The translations under genes were made by a program, and so were the position numbers. From an uncultured Myxococcales bacterium (GTDB lineage: Bacteria > Myxococcota_A > Polyangia > Polyangiales > Polyangiaceae), in assembly GCA_937902985.1 (NCBI GenBank), contig CALFNG010000447.1, forward strand, positions 1 through 64,000: a stretch of DNA of 64,000 nucleotides, written 5' to 3'. Positions 1 to 8,299 of the stretch are shown here, piece by piece (position 1 is the stretch's first letter; each line of letters begins with the position of its first letter). A model generated the notes under the pieces. That model was not told the DNA's origin and did not search any database. It saw only the letters and a program-made list of their open reading frames with translations.

Positions 1-608
1 ATGCGAGCTCCATGCGACGACGAGCACTCGCCTTTTACCGACGCCTTCGCAAAGATGGCATCAAGATTTCGTGTCGACGCTCGCGTGCCGCGGCCGGCGA
101 GCGAGCCCCGCTAGGACGTCGAACGAATCGATTCCATAGCATTCCGATCACTTGCCTCGTCGTCCAGGCGCGGAGACCGCGGTCGAAGCGAGACGCGGGG
201 TCAACAGAGCAGCGATGGAATGATCTTTCGGGCTTCAGAGCGAGCCGGCCGCGCTCTGCAGGAGCTCAGATGGATCGCCGCGCTGACCGACTCGTGAATA
301 GTTGAGCACGCAAGAGCAGTTCACAATCGGACGCTTGATGCGCACCGGAGCATCGGACGCCGAGGGGGCAGCAGAAGCGCCGACGCTTTGGCCCCCGGCC
401 GCGAAAGTCTACGCGAGCGTGTCGGCGTCGAGCATCGCGCATCGCGCGAGTCGCTGGCGAAACCGGGCCTCTCGGCCGGAGGCCCGACGATCACCCCGGC
501 CTCTCGGACCTCGGTCTGTAACGAACAAAGAAGCACGTGCGACCGCGACGTTCACGGCACGCTGACAAACGTCGAGCTGGTTCCGCTCCACACAGGTGGG
601 CATGCGGT
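1..608. other. Stretch without a supportable gene
   Basis: I see no convincing gene here. Several short open frames exist on both strands, but they are Arg/Pro/Ser-rich in the way expected of chance frames in GC-rich DNA, and none has a good ribosome binding site or a recognisable domain. A short frame ending near 297 (MIFRASERAG...) could be the tail of something lost. The stretch is upstream of nothing on the + strand and lies beyond the 3' end of the minus-strand lipoprotein gene that follows. Confidence 0.5.
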
Positions 609-1133
609 TCACCGTCGTATCGGTGAAGTGTCGACTGGATGGGCGTCCGCGTAAGCGGCCGCCCGCGCGTACACCTGAATGCTCTCGGTGATGGTGGCCG
701 CCTCGAGCGTGACGGCGAAGTTGCCGTCATCCGGCGTAACCCGGATGTCGAGCCACGCACCCGGGAGCCAGTAGGGATCGTTCGCGAGCTCCGCGAGGTC
801 GGTTCTACCGAGGAGCTCCCGCGCGCTGTGGCATTGCAGGATTCGAGTCATCCGTTCGGCAGACATGCCCTCGGGAGGACGGATCAAGAGCTTCGCGCCG
901 TTCGCGCGGCGCTCGATGCCGTCGTATCCAGTCGGCACATTCGAATAGATGGGTTCCGAGGCGATGACCTTGGTGGTCTCCAGAATCCGAGCGTCTTCGC
1001 GCGCATTCACGCCGGCGTCGCACTGTCGCTGCTCGACCTGGGCTGCCTTGACCGACGGGGGTGCGCTCGTAGCGCACCCCAGGGGGAAGCATGACGCCGC
1101 GCCCGCAATCACCATACAGAGGAACTTGTCCAT
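609..1133 (-). CDS. Small lipoprotein of a three-member local family
   Basis: Predicted 174-residue exported lipoprotein. The start is the ATG at 1133 because a near-perfect ribosome binding site (AGGAGGT) sits just upstream and the protein then opens with a signal peptide (MDKFLCMVIAGAAS) ending in a lipobox-like PLGC at Cys20. The mature part shares a pattern with the gene at 4305-4796: Y-S-x-VP-x-G, a 'GA-x-L-x-(I/L)RP' strand, a 'CH-x-AR-x-LG' segment and 'DPY-x-LPGAWLDI'. A more distant relative is at 21357-21971. I do not recognise a named family and infer no activity. It lies downstream of and in line with the KdpD-like kinase and has its own KdpE-like box 47 nt upstream, so control by that system is likely. 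It may be an envelope sensor or accessory factor, which is inference. Confidence 0.75.
   Translation of the reverse strand: MDKFLCMVIAGAASCFPLGCATSAPPSVKAAQVEQRQCDAGVNAREDARILETTKVIASEPIYSNVPTGYDGIERRANGAKLLIRPPEGMSAERMTRILQCHSARELLGRTDLAELANDPYWLPGAWLDIRVTPDDGNFAVTLEAATITESIQVYARAAAYADAHPVDTSPIRR
1058..1080. repeat. Perfect 10-bp inverted repeat inside the lipoprotein gene
   Basis: GGGGTGCGCT, a CGT loop, then AGCGCACCCC. It covers the codons just after the lipobox cysteine of the minus-strand lipoprotein gene. No T-run follows on either strand, so it is not a typical intrinsic terminator. It could form a stem in the early mRNA, or could simply be codon-driven. Confidence 0.5.
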
Positions 1134-1179
1134 GATCGGACCTCCTGGGGGGACGGTGCCAACAAGTTCCGTGCCACGT

Positions 1180-1195
1180 TTTATATATTCTTTAT
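1180..1195 (-). promoter_or_regulatory. KdpE-like box, TTTAT-N6-TTTAT
   Basis: Two TTTAT half-sites exactly 11 bp apart, 47 nt upstream of the lipoprotein start at 1133. The spacing matches the other boxes in this window and the E. coli KdpE site as I recall it (TTTAT-N6-TTTAC). The local sequence is AT-rich against a GC-rich background, so a -10-like element could also lie here. Confidence 0.55.
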
Positions 1196-1338
1196 AACGG
1201 TGAAACCGCCGCGAAACCGCTGGAGCCGCGGGACCCGCCGGATCGTCGGTGCCACCTGCTCGGGGCGTTTCTGCGCCCTTGCACTCGCTCCCCCATCCTG
1301 GCTGTCCGCGTGAAGCCCGGCGCGGCGAATTCGAGGTT

Positions 1339-2517
1339 TCACGGCTCGGGCGACGGCTCCGGGAGCGGATCGGCCGAGGGCTCCGTCCGCACGGCGGGGA
1401 GAAAGAACGTGAACGACGCTCCCCCCTCGGGCCGGTTAACACATCCGATGCGTCCGTCGTGCGCCGCCAGAATCCCGCGGCAGATCGTCAGGCCCACGCC
1501 CATTCCGATCCCCGTCGACGCGGCGCGGTAGAATTTCTCGAAGATCCTCTCTTCCTGTCCCGGCGGTACTCCGGGTCCCCAGTCTGCGACTTCGACCTCG
1601 ACCCCGCCCGTCACCGCGCGGGCGCGGATCGCGATGCGAGCGGCCGGCGGAGTGTACTTTGTGGCGTTCTCGACCAGGTTGAGGAAGACTTGCCCCAAGA
1701 GTATCGCGTCGAAGGGCGCGAAGCTCGCTTCGTCTTCGATGTCGACCTCGATGGGCCGATCCGCGAGCTGGTCTTCGAGGCGGCCGAGGGCGACCCCGAT
1801 GACCTCCTCGAGCGGCTGCCACTCCTTGCGAACGCGAAGCGACCCCGCCTCGACGGACGTCATGTCGACGAGGTTCCGGACCAGACGGTCGAGGCGGCTC
1901 GCTTCGTCCGCGATCGTGATCAACTGTGCGCGACGGCGCGCGGGGTCGAGGCTCGATTCTCCCTCGAGCAACCCGGTCGCCGCGCCCTTGATCACGGCCA
2001 GCGGCGTTCGCAAGTCGTGGGACACGGAGCTGAGCAGCGCGTTGCGAAGGCGCTCTTTTTGGACTTCGACCTGCGCGTGCTCCGCCTCCTCGGCCAGCCG
2101 CATGCGGTCCATGGCCAGGCGTACCCGCCCCGCCGCTTCGCGTCGGATGCGTTCGGTCTGGCTGCTGATGACGATCGCGACGAACGCCATGATCAGGAAG
2201 GTCAGGTAGTGGCGGTGATCTTCGACTGTGAAACTCAGGTAGGGAGCCGTGAAGAAGAAATCAAGAGCCACGATGCTCAAGGCCGTTGCGGTCAACGACG
2301 CCACGTAGCCGAAGCCCACGGCCATGGCGACGACGCCAAGCAGGAACACCATGACGATGTCCGCCAACCTGCGGTCGAGGAACGTCCACGAGATCGCGGT
2401 CTCGATGGCGACGGTCGTGACGCTGGCGGCGAGTGCTCGCGCCCGGCCGCCCGTCCTCTGCGGCTCACCGTGCTTCGGGACGCGCTCCGGCGAGAGTTCG
2501 ACCGACGGATCAGCCAA
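1339..2517 (-). CDS. KdpD-like sensor histidine kinase, short form
   Basis: Membrane histidine kinase. Four hydrophobic segments in the first third (ALAASVTTVAIETAISW, IVMVFLLGVVAMAVGFGYV, LTATALSIVALDFFF, LTFLIMAFVAIVISS) match the DUF4118 module of KdpD. These are followed by a HisKA domain with SVSHDLRTPL, an N-box (NLVENATKYTPP), a G1 box (DWGPGVPP) and a G2 box (GVGLTICRG). The N-terminal KdpD and Usp domains of true KdpD are absent. The start is uncertain: a TTG at 2517 overlaps the stop of the upstream regulator, and an ATG at 2577 would overlap it by 68 nt. The gene follows the companion regulator as in the second locus at 18-20 kb, whose kinase is frameshifted. This is therefore the only intact KdpD-like kinase in the window and may serve both KdpE-like regulators (inference). 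Its signal is unknown, and no kdpFABC genes are nearby. Confidence 0.88.
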   Translation of the reverse strand: MADPSVELSPERVPKHGEPQRTGGRARALAASVTTVAIETAISWTFLDRRLADIVMVFLLGVVAMAVGFGYVASLTATALSIVALDFFFTAPYLSFTVEDHRHYLTFLIMAFVAIVISSQTERIRREAAGRVRLAMDRMRLAEEAEHAQVEVQKERLRNALLSSVSHDLRTPLAVIKGAATGLLEGESSLDPARRRAQLITIADEASRLDRLVRNLVDMTSVEAGSLRVRKEWQPLEEVIGVALGRLEDQLADRPIEVDIEDEASFAPFDAILLGQVFLNLVENATKYTPPAARIAIRARAVTGGVEVEVADWGPGVPPGQEERIFEKFYRAASTGIGMGVGLTICRGILAAHDGRIGCVNRPEGGASFTFFLPAVRTEPSADPLPEPSPEP

Positions 2518-3237
2518 GCTTGAGCCGATACCCTCTGCCGGGAGCGCCCACCAGGTGTCGCGGGCGCTCCGGGTCACACTCGATCTTCTGCCGCACCTGG
2601 CGCACGAGCTTGCGCAGGTACTGCGCCTTCCGCGGGCGGCTGATCCCCCACACCACCGCCACAGTCTCGTCCTCCGAAAGCGCCCGTCCCTGGCTCTGGA
2701 CCAGCGCGGCGATGAGCCGGCACTCCATCGGCGTCATGTGCATCTCCTGTTCGTCCACGAAGAGCCGCTGTCGGTTCCAGTCGAGGCGCAGGCGCGTTTG
2801 GCCCGCCTCCTGGGTCACGCTGGCGTCCCTCGAGCGCGGGAGCCGCGCATCAGCCAGGCCCGTGTCAGCGAGACCCGGTCGGTCGAGCTCAGAGAATCCA
2901 GCACACACTCGCTGGCGCTCGCGTCAATCAGGACCGCGCGCTCTCCAGCGCGCCTCAGCACGACGAGGATGGGCGCCGCCGAGCCGACGCGGAGGCGTCG
3001 TACGATTCCAACCCCATCGATCCCCGGTTCGCTCAGGTCGACCCATACGAGGCGCGCCCCGTGCGCGAGACCGCGACGACTCGCCCCGATGGCGAGCCCC
3101 AGCCGAACGCAGCGGAAGCCGTCGGCAGCAAGGGCCGCAACGAGCGACCGCTGCGCCGGGGAATCGTCTGCGACGACGAGCACCAAGGGTTGAACGGTGC
3201 CGTTGACCATCCACGAAGACGGGGCGCGAGCAAGCAT
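2510..3237 (-). pseudogene. KdpE-like companion regulator, degenerate receiver, frameshifted
   Basis: An OmpR-type regulator split between two frames. The first part starts at an ATG at 3237 with a GGGAG ribosome site. It reads through a receiver domain (QPLVLVVADDS; phosphoacceptor-like Asp in VWVDLSEPG) and runs out of frame near 2820-2850. The second part supplies the winged helix (TPMECRLIAALVQSQG, ending RGYRLKLG). The intact relative at 18449-19183 shows the expected continuity. Even before the frameshift the receiver is odd: the conserved Lys of the usual DYLTKPF motif is replaced (ECVLDSLSS), so classical phosphorylation signalling is doubtful. The kinase follows directly. A sequencing error could explain the shift; otherwise this is a pseudogene. 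Confidence 0.7.
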
Positions 3238-3288
3238 GGGTCTCCCGGCGCTCGAGGCGTTCGCGGAGTTGATGTACCGCGGCCGCCA

Positions 3289-3307
3289 ATCAAAAGGACG
3301 TAAATTC
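3289..3307 (-). promoter_or_regulatory. KdpE-like box with a 19-bp sequence shared with the second locus
   Basis: Read on the minus strand this is GAATTTACGTCCTTTTGAT, identical over 19 bases to 18397-18415. Both copies lie shortly upstream of the companion-regulator start (52 nt here). A CGGTACA also recurs at the same spacing downstream of both copies. The TTTAC-N6-TTGAT core has the 11-bp spacing of the other boxes. Confidence 0.65.
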
Positions 3308-3501
3308 AAGCGCTTTCGGCCGGTCCGCCCCGAGCGAAGGGTGCGCGAGCAGATCTCCTCCGCGCCGTAGCTCTCGGGGTCGCGCGACCTTGCAGTCCTC
3401 CGGCGACGTCTGGGCGAATTGTCGCAATGTCGTAATTTACGTCTTCGATATGCAGAAGGAGTCGTATTTTGCGAATTCTTTAGACGAAAACGACTACCTC
3501 G

Positions 3502-4302
3502 ATGACGGACGCGACCTTCGAAAGCGAGCGGCAGTTGAACGCCATGCAAATCGGTTCCGCGTATTCGAGCCCTCGGCCGCACGTAACAGGCCCCACGGCC
3601 CCGGCGGCCGTTGCGCCGCTGATCCTCGTCGTCGAAGACGACAGGCGGATGCTCACGTACCTGCGTACGACGCTCACGGACCAGCATCTCCGCGTCGTCG
3701 AGACGGAGACGGGCGCCGAGGCTCTCACCCTGGCCTCTGCGCACAACCCCGATCTCGTGGTCCTCGATTTCTCTCTACCCGACACGGACGGGGTTCAGAT
3801 CACGACGAAGCTGCGCGAGTGGACGGGGGCGCCCATCCTGCTGCTGTCGGCGCGCGCCGAGGAGTTCGACAAGGTGGCGGCCCTCGACGCCGGCGCCAAC
3901 GACTACCTGACGAAGCCGTTCGGCAGCGGCGAGCTCCTCGCTCGAATTCGCGTATGGCTGCGGCACACGCAGAGGCAGCCTGGGAACTCGCTGCAGCCGA
4001 CCCTCGACGTGGGTCCGCTGCGCATCGACTTCGACAAGCGTCTCGCGTTCCTCGCCGGGCGAGAGGTTCGCCTCACGCCGACGCAGTACAAGCTCTTCGC
4101 CACGATGATGCGCAACGCGGGGAAAGTCCTGACTCACGAACAGATCCTGCTCGCCGTGTGGGGGCTGGCCTACACCCGAGAGACCCAGTACCTCCGCGTG
4201 TACATGGGGCAGCTCCGCCAGAAGTTCGAAGACGATCCCGCCCGGCCGCGGTACCTTCTCACGGAGCCCGGAATCGGATACCGCCTTCGTCCGGAACGCT
4301 GA
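3502..4302 (+). CDS. KdpE-like OmpR-family response regulator
   Basis: Intact DNA-binding response regulator of 266 residues. It has an unusual Ser/Pro-rich leader of about 38 residues and then a receiver with acidic pair Glu45-Asp46-Asp47, phosphoacceptor Asp89 (VVLDFSLPDTDG), Ser116 and Lys138 (DYLTKPF). An OmpR/PhoB winged helix follows, from about 160 to 264 (RLTPTQYKLF, ending GIGYRLR). The C-terminal half is nearly identical to the regulator at 17504-18235. KdpE is the closest named family, judged from the wHTH and the KdpD-like partner. It diverges from the companion regulator. The 265-nt gap contains the shared box at 3289-3307 and a weaker TTTAC-N6-GATAT at 3436-3451, so mutual or auto-regulation is plausible. 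The ATG at 3502 was chosen as the first in frame; a start nearer Pro39 is possible. Confidence 0.9.
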   Translation: MTDATFESERQLNAMQIGSAYSSPRPHVTGPTAPAAVAPLILVVEDDRRMLTYLRTTLTDQHLRVVETETGAEALTLASAHNPDLVVLDFSLPDTDGVQITTKLREWTGAPILLLSARAEEFDKVAALDAGANDYLTKPFGSGELLARIRVWLRHTQRQPGNSLQPTLDVGPLRIDFDKRLAFLAGREVRLTPTQYKLFATMMRNAGKVLTHEQILLAVWGLAYTRETQYLRVYMGQLRQKFEDDPARPRYLLTEPGIGYRLRPER

Positions 4303-4304
4303 GA

Positions 4305-4796
4305 TCATTGGCGCGCCGTTGCGAAGCTACGCGCGCGACTCAGGACGCGCTGCGCGTCATCGAAGTTCTTCACCAGAACCGCGGCAACGAACCCATCACC
4401 GGTCGAGTCGACGTCGATGTCGAGCCAGGCTCCCGGAAGGACATAGGGGTCGTCGGGCGCCGCCGCACCCTCGCCCAGCGTCACCCGCGCCTGATGGCAC
4501 TCCAGCGAGCGCTGGAGCGATTCGGCGGAGAGATGGGGGCCGGGCCGGAGCTGTAGTCGCGCGCCCCGGAGACGGATGGCCCGGTCGTTGCCCGATGGAA
4601 CCGTGGAGTATGCCGCGTCCACGTGCTCGATGAGCGAGGGCGAAGCGGCGTCCGCGGTCTGCAGCGCGGATTGGCCCGCACATCGGGCCTCCATCGCGCG
4701 AGCATGATCCGCCGGCGTTCGCGCGTCCGGCAAGAGCGGAAACCATCCACCGCATGCGGCGACCAGCACCAAGATGAGGGAAAGACTTCGGCGCAT
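4305..4796 (-). CDS. Small lipoprotein, second member of the local family
   Basis: Predicted 163-residue lipoprotein. The start is the ATG at 4796, with AAGGAG about seven bases upstream. The signal peptide MRRSLSLILVLVAAC gives a lipobox VAAC at Cys15. The mature part aligns with the product of 609-1133: AAYSTVPSGND, GARLQLRPGPHLSAE, 'ECHQARVTLG' and 'DPYVLPGAWLDIDV'. The gene lies tail to tail with the KdpE-like regulator, with stop codons two bases apart, and has a TTTAC-N6-ATTAC box about 125 nt upstream. Function is unknown. The conserved CH-x-AR and PGAWLDI patches suggest a folded domain rather than a simple tether. Confidence 0.75.
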   Translation of the reverse strand: MRRSLSLILVLVAACGGWFPLLPDARTPADHARAMEARCAGQSALQTADAASPSLIEHVDAAYSTVPSGNDRAIRLRGARLQLRPGPHLSAESLQRSLECHQARVTLGEGAAAPDDPYVLPGAWLDIDVDSTGDGFVAAVLVKNFDDAQRVLSRARSFATARQ

Positions 4797-4921
4797 GAGA
4801 GCACTCCTTATCGATATTCCGGCGTTCCAACACTGACTCTTCGCGGCGCCGGTCCAAGGTAAGCGAATCCGCGCGACGCGGCGCCAGAACGTATGAAGTT
4901 TTTATGCAGCCGCCGGCGACA

Positions 4922-4937
4922 TTTACATCTCGATTAC
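4922..4937 (+). promoter_or_regulatory. KdpE-like box, TTTAC-N6-ATTAC
   Basis: Half-sites TTTAC (4922-4926) and ATTAC (4933-4937) are 11 bp apart, between the divergent lipoprotein (starts 4796) and porin (starts 5362). It could serve either gene. Confidence 0.4.
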
Positions 4938-5115
4938 GCGCTCCGTGAGTAGATTGACCTCGCTGGCACAAGGCGTCGTACCGCCCAGTGAGCGGCGCCG
5001 CGACGCTCCGGTAATGAGCCAAATAATTCAAGAATGTTTCGCCGGAGTATTCGCCGTGATCGTCCCCGCCCCCGAAGATAAACGCCAGACGTTTTCGTCA
5101 CACTCGGCAGTAACA

Positions 5116-5131
5116 TTTACGCACTTTTTAC
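5116..5131 (+). promoter_or_regulatory. KdpE-like box, TTTAC-N6-TTTAC
   Basis: TTTACGCACTTTTTAC: a perfect direct repeat of TTTAC at 11-bp spacing. With the next base it matches the remembered E. coli KdpE site TTTATACTTTTTTTACA at 13 of 17 positions. It lies about 230 nt upstream of the porin start, implying a long leader if it is the porin promoter. Confidence 0.6.
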
Positions 5132-5361
5132 ATGGGCGAACTCTAGAGTGGGCGCAAGTTGGGTGGTGGACGAGCATGTCGGTCGCGCATTCTGATCAAA
5201 TCGGTCGTTTCCACGAGTCACCATGGCGGGTCGCGCCGGACGGTGCCGACACCGCCTAGATAACTCCATACTCGTCTCGAGCCACAGGAAAGACGCCGCG
5301 AGACGCCCGGCGGCACAGCGGGAGCTTTTGTCTATTCGCACCATAGCAGGAGTCAAAGTCC

Positions 5362-6936
5362 ATGAATCGGTTCCAATTGATGCGCGCCCGATGCGTTTGG
5401 CTGGGTGCATTCGCGGCTGGCGTGGCGACGGAGAGCCTCGCCCTCGCCCAGACAACGCCGCAGACGGAGCAAGCTCCGCCGGCGGCCCTTCCACCCCCTT
5501 CGGCGTCTGCCGCGCCGGCGCCCCCGCCGGCCCCTGAGCCGACTGCCGCGCCCGCGTCACCCGTGATGCCCGCGACGCCGCCGGCGGCTCCGACCGTGGA
5601 GGCTCACGCGCCGAGCAACGCGCCCGAGAAGGCGAGCGACCCGTTCGCCTTCGGCGACTTCACCTGGCTCAACGGAACCAACCGGCAGACGAAGGCGCTG
5701 CTCGACTCGCCCATCTTCACCGGGAGCGTCTTGCTCGACGTGAACTACACGGCGTCCGGCCAGAACCCCATTGACAACACCGTCATCGGCTCGACTTCGC
5801 TCTCTCGCAACAACGAGTTCACTCTCGCCTTCCTCGGCTTCGGGGGCGACTTTCACTACGAACATGCGCGGGCGCGCCTGATGACGCAATTCGGCGTCCG
5901 TTCGGTGCTCGTACCGCGCAACGACTTCAGCACGTACCACGGCCAGTTCGACCTTCAGAACGCGCTCCGTTACGTCAGCGAGGCCAACGGCGGCTACCAC
6001 TGGGACGTTCTCCACGGCATCAATCTGGATGCCGGCATCTTCATGTCGTACGTGGGTCTCTTCTCGTACGACGCCTTCGAGAACTGGATGTACTTGCCGT
6101 CGTTCACCTCGGACAACACGCCCTGGTTCTTCAACGGCATGCGCCTCCAGATCTTTCCGACCGATACCCTCAAGATCGAGCCGTGGCTCATCAACGGGTG
6201 GCAGACGTACGGCAAGTTCAACGAGATGCCTGGCTTCGGCGCGCAGGTCCTGTTCCGACCCACCGAGTGGTTGTCGGTGCTCTCGAACGACTACTGGGGC
6301 TTCGACGCTCAGGACCTGCCAGGCCTCAACCGGTGGCACAGCGACAACAGCGTGACGGTCAGCTATTACCACAATCCCAAGGGCGTCCTCACGCGCCTCG
6401 CCTCGTCGTACACCTTCGACATCGGCGGCGAGTTCGGTGACGGCGTCTCCTTCGGCGGCAGCGCGGCGGAGGGGCATTGCTCGGTCGCCACGCCGTGCCC
6501 GGCACGCTTCATCAGCGGAATGATGTATCACCGGGCGTGGTTCGGCGACCAGTTCGCGTTCACCGGGGGCGCAGGGTTCATGTCCAACCCGAGTCGCTAT
6601 CTCGTGCTGGCTCCGACCGGAAACGCCTCGGGCGTTCCGCAGCCCGAGAGCACCCAGGGCATTCAGTACGTTCCGCCGACCTCGGGATACGACATGAACT
6701 TCGGGTCGCACTTCAACGCGTGGGACTTCGAGTTCGGGATCCAGTACATGCCCATCGAGCAGTTCACGTTCGACCTGGAGTTCAACCACCGGCAGGCGGA
6801 CACACCGTATTTCGCGGGCCACGGCGGCGTGACCTCGCCCGACGGCTACATCACGACCACGGCCCCCGCCGGCTGGAGGCCCGACCTCGTCAAGTCGGAC
6901 GACAGGATCATCGCTGCATGGCTGGTGCGCTTCTAA
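5362..6936 (+). CDS. Putative outer-membrane beta-barrel porin (OmpL/BBP2-like)
   Basis: Exported 524-residue protein. The start is supported by AGGAG nine bases upstream and a signal peptide with Ala-x-Ala near residue 30. A Pro/Ala-rich linker of about 70 residues follows, then a barrel-like region rich in alternating aromatic and polar residues (FGDFTWLNGTNRQ, GSVLLDVNYTASGQNP) that ends in Phe, as outer-membrane barrels do. The FTWLNG opening and length resemble the 'putative beta-barrel porin-2, OmpL-like' family, which forms diffusion channels; the substrate is unknown. It sits downstream of the KdpE-like box at 5116-5131 and 24 nt before a small Cys-rich exported protein, so envelope remodelling under the KdpDE-like system is a reasonable inference. 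A Pro/Ala linker before the barrel could span peptidoglycan. Confidence 0.8.
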   Translation: MNRFQLMRARCVWLGAFAAGVATESLALAQTTPQTEQAPPAALPPPSASAAPAPPPAPEPTAAPASPVMPATPPAAPTVEAHAPSNAPEKASDPFAFGDFTWLNGTNRQTKALLDSPIFTGSVLLDVNYTASGQNPIDNTVIGSTSLSRNNEFTLAFLGFGGDFHYEHARARLMTQFGVRSVLVPRNDFSTYHGQFDLQNALRYVSEANGGYHWDVLHGINLDAGIFMSYVGLFSYDAFENWMYLPSFTSDNTPWFFNGMRLQIFPTDTLKIEPWLINGWQTYGKFNEMPGFGAQVLFRPTEWLSVLSNDYWGFDAQDLPGLNRWHSDNSVTVSYYHNPKGVLTRLASSYTFDIGGEFGDGVSFGGSAAEGHCSVATPCPARFISGMMYHRAWFGDQFAFTGGAGFMSNPSRYLVLAPTGNASGVPQPESTQGIQYVPPTSGYDMNFGSHFNAWDFEFGIQYMPIEQFTFDLEFNHRQADTPYFAGHGGVTSPDGYITTTAPAGWRPDLVKSDDRIIAAWLVRF

Positions 6937-6960
6937 AGCGTCGGATCTTCGGAGCATGAC

Positions 6961-7431
6961 ATGAAGACTTCAATATTCGAGAAAGAGAACCCCATGTTTG
7001 TGCGCGCGTTCGTCGTCCTCGGGACGTTCCTCGCGGTAGTGTCCCTGGCCGGAGAAGCCTGCATCGGCGGCGTCAGCAACACCGACATCTCGGAGGGCGA
7101 TCGCTGCAATCCCAGCGACAGTCACAACGATTGCGCCAGTGGTCTTGTCTGTACCGGGCAGGGCGGCTCTCCGACGATTCCTTTCTGCCCCGAGAACTAT
7201 TGCTGCTCGGTAGACGGCAACGGCAACATCAACAGCACGGTGCCGAACTGCCAGCCGGGCTGCAACGGAGGCGCGGCTTCGATTTGCCACGCGAACTCGG
7301 ATCCGGGCGCGTGCGCGCTGGCGGGGGGCGCGTCGCTAGAGGTCGCGATGGCGATGGACTCGGACGGCGGGGCGAGTCCATCGAGCGATGCTGCGCCCGG
7401 GGATTCCGCGCTCACCGAGGGTGGCGACTGA
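6961..7431 (+). CDS. Small Cys-rich exported protein
   Basis: Up to 156 residues. ATG codons at 6961 and 6994 are both possible; the second (MFVRAFVVLGTFLAVVSL) makes a better signal peptide. The mature part has about a dozen cysteines in short spacings (GDRCNPSDSHNDC, SGLVC, PENYCC, PNCQPGC), typical of disulfide-rich surface proteins of this bacterial group, and an Asp/Gly/Ser-rich tail. It lacks EGF-type spacing. It follows the porin by 24 nt on the same strand, so co-transcription is likely. Function unknown. Confidence 0.65.
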   Translation: MKTSIFEKENPMFVRAFVVLGTFLAVVSLAGEACIGGVSNTDISEGDRCNPSDSHNDCASGLVCTGQGGSPTIPFCPENYCCSVDGNGNINSTVPNCQPGCNGGAASICHANSDPGACALAGGASLEVAMAMDSDGGASPSSDAAPGDSALTEGGD

Positions 7432-7444
7432 CGAACGTTGGAAT

Positions 7445-8158
7445 CTATTCTGCAGCGAGCTTCCGGATCCGTTCCGGATCCACACCGTGGTGCCAGTCCC
7501 ATCCCTTGCACACGGTGGCCGGCAGGAGCCGCCCGACTCGGGCGGCGAACGCCGTTTCGGCCTCGTCGATACTGTCTCCGGAATACTGCATGTCGATGAA
7601 CGCGACCGAGCGGCGCTGGGCAATCGAAAAGAGCGAGGCCGAGAGCTGAAGAACGCTGCGGTCCTCGCCGCCCGGGCGCTTGCGCGGCGTGAACGCCGCG
7701 AATCCCGCGGTGCCCTTGCTCCCCGTCGGGCTGGGCGCCGATCCCGCCGGCGTGTTCACGACCGAGGTCTTCTCTTCCTGGACGGGTAGACCGCCGGCTT
7801 CCACGAGGACCAGAATCAGGTCACCTTCGGCGGCCGACGCGAGCTGCGCCAGCAAGTCGTCCGTGGGTCCGTTCGTTCGAGCGTACTCCTCGATCGCCTT
7901 GAATAGCGGCTCATCGGCGAGCGGATCGCCGAGCGCAATGGCGCAGTCTGGTCGTCCGAGGACGGGGGCGAGGCGCGGGCGAAGCCCGCTCCAGGCCTCG
8001 GAGCTCATCTGGCCGTCCTTGTAGACGCCGAACACCGAGACCGCGTGGCCCGACGGAGTGAAGTCCGGTGCCACCTTGGCCTCCCACTGGACCGTCGGAC
8101 TGCAAGCGAACGTGACGACGGAGAGCGTCAAAACGGAAGCGATGCTCAACCGATTCAC
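7445..8158 (-). CDS. Lipoprotein of unknown function
   Basis: Predicted 237-residue lipoprotein from a GTG start at 8158, which gives a clean signal peptide (VNRLSIASVLTLSVVTFAC) with lipobox TFAC at Cys19. Longer frames upstream are Arg-rich and unlikely. The mature protein has an alternating hydrophobic core (GHAVSVFGVYKDGQMSSEAW, GDLILVLVEAGGLP) and a Gly/Ser/Pro-rich stretch near the middle. I recognise no domain. It is tail to tail with the Cys-rich protein gene. I see no KdpE-like box in front of it. Confidence 0.65.
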   Translation of the reverse strand: MNRLSIASVLTLSVVTFACSPTVQWEAKVAPDFTPSGHAVSVFGVYKDGQMSSEAWSGLRPRLAPVLGRPDCAIALGDPLADEPLFKAIEEYARTNGPTDDLLAQLASAAEGDLILVLVEAGGLPVQEEKTSVVNTPAGSAPSPTGSKGTAGFAAFTPRKRPGGEDRSVLQLSASLFSIAQRRSVAFIDMQYSGDSIDEAETAFAARVGRLLPATVCKGWDWHHGVDPERIRKLAAE

Positions 8159-8299
8159 GGCTCCGATATACGCGAGGCGCCCTCGGTGGTCCAGTCGCCG
8201 CGCGCGCTGACCCCGATATGCACATTCAAACGAATGCGGGTCGCGTGCGCGAAGCGGGTGGGACGAGCGGCACAATCGCGCTCGACGACCTCCTTCTAC

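Larger units (their letters stand above)
4797..5361. other. Divergent promoter region, low GC
   Basis: No gene is supported. This is the shared upstream region of a minus-strand lipoprotein and a plus-strand porin. It is clearly richer in A/T than the coding DNA and carries two 11-bp-spaced TTTAC-type boxes (4922-4937 and 5116-5131). The small open frames here lack domain content. Confidence 0.6.

Noticed and set aside
1058-1080. Intrinsic terminator
   Set aside because: The stem is perfect, but it lies inside a coding region right after the lipobox and no T-run follows on either strand.
1339-4302. Calling the kinase and regulators kdpD and kdpE and inferring potassium control
   Set aside because: The KdpD sensor and Usp domains are missing and there is no kdpFABC in the window. 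Only family resemblance is supported, so no gene symbol is given.
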